From positions 1-5,019 of the forward strand of contig VAZS01000442.1 of assembly GCA_005884855.1 (NCBI GenBank): 5,019 bases of DNA. The letters run 5' to 3'. The position numbers and the translations under genes are program-made. This document shows, in pieces, positions 1 through 4,503 of the stretch. The DNA comes from Alphaproteobacteria bacterium (GTDB lineage Bacteria > Pseudomonadota > Alphaproteobacteria > Rhizobiales > Xanthobacteraceae). The notes beneath the pieces were generated by a model. It was not told the origin of the DNA. It made no database searches and was given only the letters and a program-made list of their open reading frames with translations. Position 1 is the stretch's first letter, and each line of letters begins with the position of its first letter.

Positions 1-259
1 CGCGATGTAAGTAATCTCTCCTTGCATCGATAAAGGACCGTCGCGACCAGGCTGCGGAAGATGCAGGTTGTACGTAGCAATGCGAGGGGAATCGCCGCGG
101 AGCTATAGAAAATTTGGGCTCACCACCTCAGCCGCGGAACAGTCCTCGAACAGGCGGGGCAGAAGCTGACCGGCCTGTTTAAGTACAGTTTCGTACAATT
201 GAGCCGGAACACTTTAGCCGTTCGCGCGTGTACTTGCCGTAATCAGCGAGAAAACGCCC
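1..259. other. Left-edge region without a firm gene
   Basis: No reading frame here has both a start and a convincing composition. The frame open from about 113 runs without a start codon into the next gene and is not supported. A purine-rich stretch reading AAGGAGAG on the minus strand (16-23) looks like a ribosome binding site, but no ATG, GTG or TTG follows at a usable distance inside the window. The only regulatory candidate is the EcfG-like promoter at 206-230, listed separately. Confidence 0.5.
206..230 (+). promoter_or_regulatory. Possible EcfG-type stress promoter (one mismatch)
   Basis: GGAAC at 206-210 is followed after 16 bases by CGTG at 227-230. The known alphaproteobacterial EcfG consensus is GGAAC, 16-17 bases, CGTT, so the -10 has one mismatch. 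It ends 30 bases before the GTG start at 260. That geometry is close to the better promoter at 4906-4931, whose -10 ends 33 bases before its gene. With one mismatch this could be chance. Confidence 0.3.
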
Positions 260-445
260 GTGATAGGCAAAAAATATCTTACGCGTCAGGCGACCACAGT
301 TCTCAGATTGGCTAAAACTACCACCGACCCCAAGGTCGCCGCTGCTCTCCTCGACAAGGCTGCTGATCTGAAGTCGCGGGTTGACGAGACCATGTCGTCA
401 TCAGATACGAGCCTTTTGGCGCCGGACGTGGAGCGTCCTCGTTAA
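260..445 (+). CDS. Small hypothetical protein, rhizobial type (61 aa)
   Basis: I do not recognise a characterised function. The protein begins MIGKKYLTRQ and is predicted mostly alpha-helical: an Ala/Leu/Lys-rich stretch from about residue 8 to 45 (VLRLAK, VAAALLDKAADLK) could form two short helices separated by the TTDP turn near residues 21-24. The last 15 residues are polar and probably disordered. There is no signal peptide or membrane segment, so it is likely cytoplasmic. It has the style of short lineage-specific proteins common in Bradyrhizobium. The start is GTG; a weak GCGAG (247-251) precedes it and no upstream in-frame start is better. It stands alone, with a possible EcfG-like promoter 30 bases upstream, so a stress role is conceivable but unproven. 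It is a good candidate for a real gene because composition is even and no frame on the other strand competes. Confidence 0.65.
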   Translation: MIGKKYLTRQATTVLRLAKTTTDPKVAAALLDKAADLKSRVDETMSSSDTSLLAPDVERPR

Positions 446-476
446 CGGTGCCAAGCGCGCAAAGACGGGGGTTAGC

Positions 477-511
477 AATAAAAACGTAAGGTCGCCCAAA
501 CAGGCGGCCTT
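477..511 (-). terminator. Rho-independent terminator for the minus-strand gene
   Basis: Read on the minus strand, AAGGCCGCC pairs with GGCGACCTT (nine pairs including one G-U) around a six-base loop (497-502). It is followed by ACG and then TTTTTATT at 484-477. Stem plus U-tract is the classic intrinsic terminator. It lies just downstream of the stop codon(s) of the minus-strand gene at 535-721 and supports transcription in that direction. Only the minus strand has the U-tract. Confidence 0.75.
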
Positions 512-534
512 GGTGCGTGCCGGTCCTGATGAGC

Positions 535-721
535 TTACCAGCTTATGCGGATGCCGCCGCTGCTGCGAATGCCGCCAGATTGAGCGACCAGCTGTGCAGG
601 GAGGTAGACAGAAGGAGCGTCACCGCCGGTGGGGTGATCACGGCGAACTTTCCGCAGGTCGCCAGAAACTTGCGGCGATCTTCCCCAGCTTGGGTTCGGG
701 GCCGGTGTGAAGCTCAGTCAT
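535..721 (-). pseudogene. Frameshifted small Tat-signal protein gene
   Basis: From ATG at 721 the minus strand reads MTELHTGPEPKLGKI, preceded by GGAG at 728-731 with six-base spacing. That frame then becomes IAASFWRPAESSP and stops. In the adjacent frame, entered around 680-674, it continues DRRKFLATCGKFA followed by a hydrophobic run (VITPPAVTLLLSTSL) and ends at TAA 543-545. One missing base near 677 would join the two as KI-RRKFLATCGKFA. The RRKFL core plus hydrophobic stretch matches a twin-arginine export signal, and I recall short rhizobial proteins with a very similar N-terminus, though this is unchecked. A second frame change near 595 is possible: the third frame gives AQSGGIRSSGG-like sequence ending at 535-537. 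No start codon exists in the signal-bearing frame itself. The downstream terminator at 477-511 supports this strand. The product is unknown; a sequencing error cannot be excluded. Confidence 0.6.
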
Positions 722-727
722 TGGAAA

Positions 728-731
728 CTCC
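728..731 (-). promoter_or_regulatory. Ribosome binding site of the frameshifted gene
   Basis: The minus strand carries GGAG six bases before ATG at 721. It decides the start used for the broken gene at 535-721, and shows that the 5' reading frame (MTELHTG...) rather than the signal-bearing frame holds the initiation site. Confidence 0.55.
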
Positions 732-945
732 ATTAAACATTAACTGCCGTCCAACACCAAAATACCTTTGCTCCGTTCCGAAGCATTAATCTCAGGAATA
801 ATCAGGGGGAGCAAAATTAATTTGCCATTGTTCCGCGCCTCGCTTTTTTTTGATCTACGTGGTGGAAAACTTCCTCCAAAAAGCCAGCGTTAGAGATCGG
901 GTTGCCATCCGCAGAAGTGATGGGTGAACCATCCGCAGGTAACCT

Positions 946-995
946 GCACGGCCCCCGCTCGTCCCCCAAGCCCCAACTTGAAAGCGGGGCCGTGC
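946..995. repeat. Inverted repeat, copy 1 of a GCACGGCC hairpin family
   Basis: The left arm GCACGGCCCCCGCT (946-959) pairs with AGCGGGGCCGTGC (983-995): thirteen pairs with one bulged C. The C-rich loop (960-982) contains CCCCC and CCCC. No T-run follows, so it is not a simple intrinsic terminator. It ends 106 bases before the CusF-like gene. Sequence order, arms and loop resemble the hairpin at 4232-4277 upstream of the DUF2934 gene. It could be an untranslated-leader structure, a small RNA, or a mobile palindromic repeat. Confidence 0.7.
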
Positions 996-1090
996 TTGAG
1001 CTAACCGTCTCGTCAACGTGAGTGCCTACTGAAGTTCCCATGGCGGAACCATTCAGGCCACGGCTGATTATCCCCACTTCTCCGGAGGCT

Positions 1091-1096
1091 GGGAGG
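1091..1096 (+). promoter_or_regulatory. Ribosome binding site that fixes a TTG start
   Basis: GGGAGG lies five bases before TTG at 1102. The in-frame stop TGA at 1030-1032 and the absence of any ATG or GTG between it and 1102 leave TTG as the only plausible start, and this site makes it a credible one. Confidence 0.8.
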
Positions 1097-1101
1097 CTGC
1101 C

Positions 1102-1395
1102 TTGAAAATTGCAAAGGTCATTTTGGCTGGAGCCGCGGCCCTCTCTTTCAGCCCGGCGGCTTTGGCCCAACAATCCCAGACGGGAATTGTTACCAAGGTC
1201 GACCGGATCAACGGCATAGTCGCGATTCAACAAACGCAAAGCGGAACCAGCGGCGCGAATACGGGCGGCGCATCGGAAGACTTCAAAGCACAAGCTGGCT
1301 TGTCGCTCGATACCGTGCACGCTGGCGACAAGGTTACGTTTTCCGCCGCGGAATCCGGTGGCGTCAAGACAATCACGAAAGTTCAGAAACAGTAA
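1102..1395 (+). CDS. CusF-like periplasmic protein (putative copper-binding fold)
   Basis: This is a 97-residue secreted protein. Residues 1-22 form a Sec signal peptide (Lys at 2 and 5, hydrophobic core VILAGAAALSF, cleavage after AALA). The mature part starts TGIVTKVDRINGIVAIQ, then a flexible Gly/Ser/Thr-rich loop around residues 46-57, then LDTVHAGDKVTFSAAESGGVKTITKVQK. The two GxVTKVDxxNGxVAI and AGDKVTF strands match the small OB-type barrel of the CusF copper/silver chaperone family, which hands metal to the CusCBA efflux system. However, the ligands of E. coli CusF (a His plus the Trp-x-x-Met-x-Met loop) have no visible equivalents: the mature protein has no Met, no Trp and only one His (in TVHAGD). 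Copper binding is therefore doubtful, and it may be a divergent member with another role. No efflux genes lie nearby. The start is TTG with a strong GGGAGG site. Confidence 0.72.
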   Translation: MKIAKVILAGAAALSFSPAALAQQSQTGIVTKVDRINGIVAIQQTQSGTSGANTGGASEDFKAQAGLSLDTVHAGDKVTFSAAESGGVKTITKVQKQ

Positions 1396-1424
1396 GTAGC
1401 GAACGCGCTTCGGTCGGCTGCTAC
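1396..1424 (+). terminator. Weak hairpin after the CusF-like gene
   Basis: GTAGC (1396-1400) directly after the stop codon pairs with GCTAC (1420-1424), enclosing a CGAA-CGCGC-TTCG mini-stem. No U-tract follows, only a mixed pyrimidine stretch. It is at best a poor or Rho-assisted terminator. Confidence 0.25.
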
Positions 1425-1539
1425 CCTTCCGTCATGCGATTGCTCAGGCGAAAGCGCGCCGATGCCATTTCTGGTTCGCCGCCCTCCTGCAAAGTGGTAG
1501 GGCTCGAGCCATTACACATGACGTGTTCTCAGGGGGCAC

Positions 1540-2420
1540 ATGAGGCGGCGCGATTTCATCAAAGTGGTTGCGGGTTCAGCGGCGGCGTGGCCAGTTGCAT
1601 TGCGCGCGCAGCAGAACGAACGGAAACGGCAGGTCGGGGTCGTCATGGGACTGGCCGCGGATGACCCCGAAGCGCAAGACCGTATTGGAGCATTTGAACA
1701 GAGTTTGCAGCACTTGGGCTGGACCGAGGGCCGCAACTTGCACATCGAGTATCGCCGGGGTGCGGGCAATACCGATTCCACTCGGAAAAGCGCGGCTGAA
1801 CTGGTCGCACTGGGGCCAGACGTGATCCTGGCGTCCGGCGGAACTGTTGTGGGACCGTTGCTGCAGGCGACCCGCAGTGTGCCGATCGTGTTCACCCAAA
1901 CGCCCGATCCGGTTGCCGCCGGTTTCGTCGCAAGCCTGGCACGGCCGGGCGGCATATACCCGCCGGGATTGGCCAGTTCGCCTCAATCCAGTCCGTGGCA
2001 CCTTCGTTCGGAGTCGAGTTGAGGCCACTGGATCTGCGTGACGCCAATGAGATCGAGCGTGACGTGACCGCATTCGCGCGCGGATCGACTTGCGGCCTGA
2101 TCGTAACTTCGAGCGGGTTGGCGGCGGTCCATCGCGAATTGATCATTGCGCTGGCGGCCCGTTACCGACTGCCCGCCGTGTATTCGTATCGCTACTTCGC
2201 CACTAGCGGAGGCCTACTCTCCTACGGCTCCGATCCGATTGACCAGTATCGGCGAGCAGCAGGATACGTTGATCGTATCCTCAAGGGCGAGAAGCCCGCT
2301 GACCTTCCGGTGCAGGCGCCGATCAAATATGAGCTGGCTATCAATCTCAAAACCGCCAACGCTCTCGGCTTGGCTGTCCCCCCGGCCCTGCTTTCTCGCG
2401 CTGACGAGGTGATCGAATAG
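1540..2420 (+). pseudogene. ABC_sub_bind substrate-binding protein, broken by internal deletion
   Basis: Codons 1-138 (1540-1953) encode a Tat signal (RRDFIK, then AGSAAAWPVALRA, cleavage after residue 23) and the first lobe of an ABC-transporter substrate-binding protein of the ABC_sub_bind (TrpX/YcjX-like periplasmic) type, ending DPVAAGFVASLARPGG. The frame then runs into unrelated residues and stops at 2020-2022. The family sequence resumes in another frame at 1965 (GIGQFASIQSVAP) and continues cleanly to TAG 2418-2420 (LLSRADEVIE). Against the intact paralogue at 2993-3979, which has 40 residues between PGG and GIGQF, only 11 bases (1954-1964) remain. About 109 bases are lost, out of frame. 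By hand count the two copies are about 52% identical over the first 138 residues (no gaps) and about 65% over the last 151. The missing segment joins the two lobes, so neither fragment should be functional. The start ATG has AGGGGG three bases upstream. No permease or ATPase is near. Confidence 0.88.
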
Positions 2421-2442
2421 CGCTGCGGTGAATGAGCACAAA

Positions 2443-2476
2443 GCGGATGCGGCTGGTTGCAGCGTGACGCATCCGC
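2443..2476. terminator. Strong stem-loop after the broken binding-protein gene
   Basis: GCGGATGCG (2443-2451) pairs perfectly with CGCATCCGC (2468-2476). Inside, GCTG-GTTG-CAGC (2452-2463) forms a second four-pair stem, leaving a four-base bulge GTGA. It begins 22 bases after the pseudogene stop and ends 68 bases before the gcrA-like ATG. There is no U-tract, so it is either a Rho-assisted terminator or 3'-end stabiliser, or a leader structure of the next gene. Confidence 0.45.
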
Positions 2477-2532
2477 GCCGCGATGGCGTCCAGCAATTCG
2501 CGATGCGACTAGTCTGTGGTCGCCAGTCGGCG

Positions 2533-2538
2533 TATAGT
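2533..2538 (+). promoter_or_regulatory. Possible -10 box giving a leaderless transcript
   Basis: TATAGT at 2533-2538 matches a -10 hexamer with one mismatch to TATAAT. Seven bases downstream is the A of ATG 2545, the usual spacing to a transcription start. Since no Shine-Dalgarno sequence precedes ATG 2545, the gcrA-like gene might be transcribed leaderless. The -35 region (about 2510-2515, TAGTCT) is poor, so this is tentative. I see no GANTC methylation site between 2421 and 2545. Confidence 0.3.
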
Positions 2539-2544
2539 ACTCCC

Positions 2545-2871
2545 ATGAGTTGGGATGCGGACGACGTAGCACTGCTCAAAAAACTCTGGTCCGTAGGACA
2601 GAGCGCCGCGCAGATCGCGCGTCGTCTCGGGTATAGCCGTAACGCGGTTTGCGCCAAGCTAACTCGCTTGGACCTGAAGCGCGGTCACAAGGTGCCAACA
2701 GCAAAACCCAAGATAAGACCGGCCCCGAAGCGGAGACCAGCGTTGTTGGCTGCCTGCGCCCGCCCGGCGGTAAAGGTAGTGTCGCGGAAGAAAGTAACGA
2801 GACAGCCTAAGGAATTCAGCAAGCGCCAGCTATACGCCATACTGGCAGAAGCAGTCAGGAATACGGGGTGA
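2545..2871 (+). CDS. Short GcrA-family DNA-binding protein
   Basis: From ATG 2545 the protein is 108 residues. Residues 1-46 (MSW at the start, LLKKLW 10-15, G18-x-S20-A21-x-Q23-I24-A25, SRNAV 31-35, K38-x-x-RL 41-42) match the N-terminal helix-turn-helix of GcrA, the cell-cycle transcription regulator that binds CcrM-methylated GANTC promoters together with sigma-70 holoenzyme. Residues 45-90 are a Lys/Arg/Pro/Ala-rich linker, and residues 90-108 (EFSKRQLYAILAEAV) form a short helix. Caulobacter GcrA is about 173 residues with a C-terminal Cys/Trp-containing segment that contacts sigma-70; that segment is absent here. This is therefore a paralogue rather than the essential GcrA. An upstream in-frame ATG at 2428 would add 39 residues unlike the family, and MSW is the classic GcrA beginning, so 2545 is preferred. 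It could act as a small regulator or DNA-bending protein; its target is unknown. Confidence 0.75.
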   Translation: MSWDADDVALLKKLWSVGQSAAQIARRLGYSRNAVCAKLTRLDLKRGHKVPTAKPKIRPAPKRRPALLAACARPAVKVVSRKKVTRQPKEFSKRQLYAILAEAVRNTG

Positions 2872-2899
2872 TGGGCGCGCCGCGACATTGTTGCGCCCA
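2872..2899. terminator. Hairpin directly after the gcrA-like stop codon
   Basis: TGGGCGC (2872-2878) pairs with GCGCCCA (2893-2899) across a 14-base loop, starting at the base after the stop codon. No U-run follows on either strand, so termination would be weak or Rho-dependent. Confidence 0.35.
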
Positions 2900-2948
2900 G
2901 CGCCGGGCGGGTTGAGCAATTCGCGCTCCCCCATACAGCCGACGCATA

Positions 2949-2974
2949 TAAATCTAAGTCGTAAATTTAAGTCG
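2949..2974. repeat. Tandem 13-base direct repeat in an AT-rich patch
   Basis: TAAATCTAAGTCG (2949-2961) is followed immediately by TAAATTTAAGTCG (2962-2974), one mismatch in 13. It sits between the convergent ends of the gcrA-like gene and the intact binding-protein gene, in an AT-rich pocket of otherwise GC-rich sequence. It may be a binding site, slippage product or chance; no function is evident. Confidence 0.6.
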
Positions 2975-2992
2975 TCACGAACTCACGCCGCC

Positions 2993-3979
2993 TCACTCGA
3001 AAACTTCATCGGCGCGAGCGAGCAGCGATGCCGGAACTGTCAATCCGAGTGCCTTTGCGGTCTTCAGGTTAATGGCCAACTGATACTTAGTCGGCGCCTG
3101 TACTGGCAGATTGGCAGGCTTCTCGCCTTTGAAGATGCGATCGACGTAGCCCGCGCCGCGCAAGTATGGGTCGATCGTGTCGGGCCCATACGAGATCAGG
3201 CCGCCATCGGCCGCGAAGTAGCGATAGGGATAGACAGCTGGCAAGCGGTGCTTGGCCGCAGCAGCGACGATCAAATCGCGACGAACCGCAGTTCCGCCGA
3301 CCGTCACGACAAGGCCAGTGTTGGGGGAACGCGCAACTGCTGCGATCCCACGCTCCATTTCGTCCGGATCGCCTGCATTGATGGGACGCAACTCCAAAAG
3401 ATGTTGCGGGGCCATGGCTTGGATCACAGCGAATTGGCCAATGCCGGGACCCCGCGTGGCATCCCGAAGCACCGCCACCCGGGACAGATTTGGCGCGATC
3501 TCCTTGAGCAACTCCAGCCATTTTCCGGCGAGACTGTATTCGAACTGGGTAAATCCAGTAACATTACCGCCGGGCTGCGCCATGCTTTCGATCAGGCCCG
3601 AGCCGACCGGGTCGATGACCTGCAGGAAGACGATCGGAATATTGTGGGTCGCCCGCACCACTGGAGCGGCGACGACGCTGCCAGAGGTCAAGATCACATC
3701 CGGCGCCAGAGCGATCAATTCCGCCGCGAACTTGCGGATCAGCTCAGGATCGTTTTTGGCCCAGCGATAATCAATTCGAATATTGCCGCCGTTGATCCAA
3801 CCCAATTCCTTTAGTCCTTTCTCAAGGGCCGCACGACGTACCACCGATTCCGGATCGGCTTCCGCAAGCGAATAAAGCACACCGATGCGCCGGACGCGCT
3901 CGGGTTGCTGCGCGCGCGCCGCCAGCGGCCACGCAGCCGCCGCTCCCGCAACAAGTGTCATGAACTCGCGTCTGAGCAT
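2993..3979 (-). CDS. ABC transporter substrate-binding protein (ABC_sub_bind family), intact
   Basis: This 328-residue protein has the normal length for the family. Residues 1-23 are a Tat-type signal (R3-R4-E-F-M, hydrophobic AGAAAAWPLA, cleavage after ARA before QQ), so it is exported folded to the periplasm. Two lobes follow: the first with RRIGVLYSLAE (30-40), LKELGW (56-61), FAAELIALAPDVILTSG (84-100) and PIVFLQVIDPVGSGLI (115-130); the hinge and second lobe with QPGGNVTGF, LSRVAVLRD, GPGIGQF, LVVTVGG, RLPAVYPYRYFAADGGLISYG and a conserved C-terminus QLAINLKTAKALGL..LLARADEVFE. Related proteins bind small organic solutes (some tryptophan/tyrosine), but the ligand here cannot be read. Rhizobia carry many orphan copies, and none of the ABC permease or ATPase genes are present in the window. 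The ATG at 3979 has GGGGA four bases upstream. It is convergent with its broken paralogue at 1540-2420. Confidence 0.93.
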   Translation of the reverse strand: MLRREFMTLVAGAAAAWPLAARAQQPERVRRIGVLYSLAEADPESVVRRAALEKGLKELGWINGGNIRIDYRWAKNDPELIRKFAAELIALAPDVILTSGSVVAAPVVRATHNIPIVFLQVIDPVGSGLIESMAQPGGNVTGFTQFEYSLAGKWLELLKEIAPNLSRVAVLRDATRGPGIGQFAVIQAMAPQHLLELRPINAGDPDEMERGIAAVARSPNTGLVVTVGGTAVRRDLIVAAAAKHRLPAVYPYRYFAADGGLISYGPDTIDPYLRGAGYVDRIFKGEKPANLPVQAPTKYQLAINLKTAKALGLTVPASLLARADEVFE

Positions 3980-4047
3980 AATGTCCCCAAGGACGCTGTG
4001 CGCGGCAGCTCAGCTTAGCACTTTACGGCTACTTGCGATTTCGAATT

Positions 4048-4132
4048 GCACGCCGGCCTGGCTTCGGTTCATGGGAGGTCCGTCAACAGCCGTGGTTCGC
4101 AACAGCGATCCCAAGCCCAGGCCGGGCCGTGC
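4048..4132. repeat. Long-loop inverted repeat sharing the GGCCGTGC arm
   Basis: GCACGCCGGCCTGG (4048-4061) pairs with CCAGGCCGGGCCGTGC (4117-4132): fourteen pairs with a two-base bulge (4126-4127), separated by 55 bases. The right arm with its left flank (CCCAAGCCCAGG..GGGCCGTGC) resembles the right half of the hairpins at 946-995 and 4232-4277, so it may be a degenerate third member. Confidence 0.45.
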
Positions 4133-4149
4133 CCTTAACCAGCACAAGC

Positions 4150-4184
4150 GTAGGCAGGCAGAAAAGTCATCCGGAACTGCCTAC
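4150..4184. repeat. 8-bp perfect inverted repeat
   Basis: GTAGGCAG (4150-4157) and CTGCCTAC (4177-4184) are exact inverse complements, 19 bases apart. It could be an operator or hairpin in the leader of the DUF2934 gene or the upstream region of the minus-strand gene. No function is assigned. Confidence 0.5.
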
Positions 4185-4231
4185 ACACATCCGCATTACG
4201 TGTGCGGGCCATCGACCGGACAGCGTGGCCT

Positions 4232-4277
4232 GCACGGCCTCGCTCCCAATCGCCCCCTAGCCCAGAGCGGGCCGTGC
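4232..4277. repeat. Inverted repeat, copy 2 of the GCACGGCC hairpin family
   Basis: The left arm GCACGGCC-T-CGCTC (4232-4245) pairs with GAGCGGGCCGTGC (4265-4277): thirteen pairs with one bulged T, loop 4246-4264 with CCCCC. It ends ten bases before the GGAG ribosome binding site of the DUF2934 gene, so on the mRNA it would lie directly in front of the initiation region. An alternative stem GTGCGGGCC (4202-4210) with GGCCTGCAC (4227-4235, one G-U) uses part of the same left arm, so the two are mutually exclusive, as in attenuator-like leaders. It is similar in plan and sequence to 946-995. Confidence 0.7.
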
Positions 4278-4296
4278 TTACTCTACTGGAGCACGC

Positions 4297-4458
4297 ATGG
4301 CGTACCCAACCGAGGAGCAGATCCGTAGCCGCGCCCATCAACTTTGGGAGCAAGCCGGAAAGCCGGAAGGAAGGGAAGACGAGTTTTGGCGCTTGGCCGA
4401 ACAAGAACTGCTGAACGAGGATAAATCCTCGCCAGTGCGCACTCCCGATAACCTTTGA
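4297..4458 (+). CDS. DUF2934 family small protein (53 aa)
   Basis: The protein begins MAYPTEEQIRSRAHQLWEQA and continues GKPEGREDEFWRLAEQELLN, followed by a polar tail. The pattern I-R-x-R-A-x-x-L-W-E-x-A-G-x-P-x-G-R-x-x-x-F-W-x-x-A-E-x-E-L (residues 9-38) is the DUF2934 signature, a short helical domain found in one or two copies in many rhizobial proteins, often standing alone as here. Its molecular function is not known to me; it is likely cytoplasmic because there is no signal or membrane segment. ATG 4297 has GGAG at 4288-4291, five bases upstream. The gene is preceded by the hairpin at 4232-4277. Inside it, CGAGGAT-AA-ATCCTCG (4416-4431) is a perfect palindrome. It is convergent with the repeat-protein gene at 4571-4873. 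Confidence 0.85.
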   Translation: MAYPTEEQIRSRAHQLWEQAGKPEGREDEFWRLAEQELLNEDKSSPVRTPDNL

Positions 4459-4503
4459 GCAGCTTCGGTCCCAGTCCCAAACGATATGCCAATATTCGCG
4501 CTA

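Larger units (their letters stand above)
722..1101. other. Intergenic region with AT-rich part and hairpins
   Basis: This 380-base spacer lies between a minus-strand broken gene and the plus-strand CusF-like gene. The part from about 720 to 830 is clearly more AT-rich than its surroundings, as expected of a promoter region, but I see no convincing -35/-10 pair. AGGGGGAG at 804-811 resembles a ribosome binding site, yet the frame from TTG 822 ends after 23 codons with no recognisable features. The strong inverted repeat at 946-995 is listed separately. A smaller perfect palindrome GCAGGT-A-ACCTGC (935-947) abuts it. The long minus-strand open frame across 817-1320 is judged a shadow of the CusF-like gene. 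Confidence 0.5.
3980..4296. other. Divergent intergenic region rich in inverted repeats
   Basis: This 317-base spacer separates the minus-strand binding-protein gene from the plus-strand DUF2934 gene and must hold both promoters, but no clear -35/-10 pair is visible for either. It contains three inverted repeats, at 4048-4132, 4150-4184 and 4232-4277, listed separately. GGAAC at 4173-4177 followed after 16 bases by CATT is a poor match to an EcfG promoter. Open frames crossing it have no recognisable content and look like extensions of shadow frames. Confidence 0.5.

Noticed and set aside
16..23. AAGGAGAG on the minus strand as ribosome binding site of a gene off the left edge
   Set aside because: No normal start codon follows before the window edge, and a start beyond the edge would be too far away.
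381..789. Overlapping plus-strand open frames in two phases (381-710 and 517-789)
   Set aside because: Compositions are odd (Cys/Arg-rich in one), no ribosome binding site is clear, and the same stretch encodes the RRKFLATCGKFA Tat-type sequence with terminator on the minus strand.
804..893. Possible 23-codon peptide from TTG 822 after AGGGGGAG
   Set aside because: Spacing to the start is long, the peptide matches nothing I recognise, and a short frame of this length is easily due to chance.
817..1320. Minus-strand open frame of 167 codons
   Set aside because: It lies opposite the CusF-like gene, which has a signal peptide, ribosome binding site and family signature. The minus-strand product has no recognisable domain.
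1995..2420. Independent 141-residue protein starting at GTG 1995
   Set aside because: It is simply the C-terminal lobe of the broken binding-protein gene in the shifted frame, with no ribosome binding site or signal of its own.
2428..2544. N-terminal extension of the gcrA-like protein from ATG 2428
   Set aside because: The extra 39 residues do not resemble the family, span the hairpin at 2443-2476, and precede the classic MSW start.
2888..3814. Plus-strand open frame of 308 codons
   Set aside because: It is the antisense of the intact substrate-binding protein gene, whose product has full family features; long antisense frames are common in GC-rich DNA.
4173..4197. GGAAC-N16-CATT upstream of the DUF2934 gene
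   Set aside because: The key G of the CGTT -10 element is missing, and the site is about 100 bases from the start.
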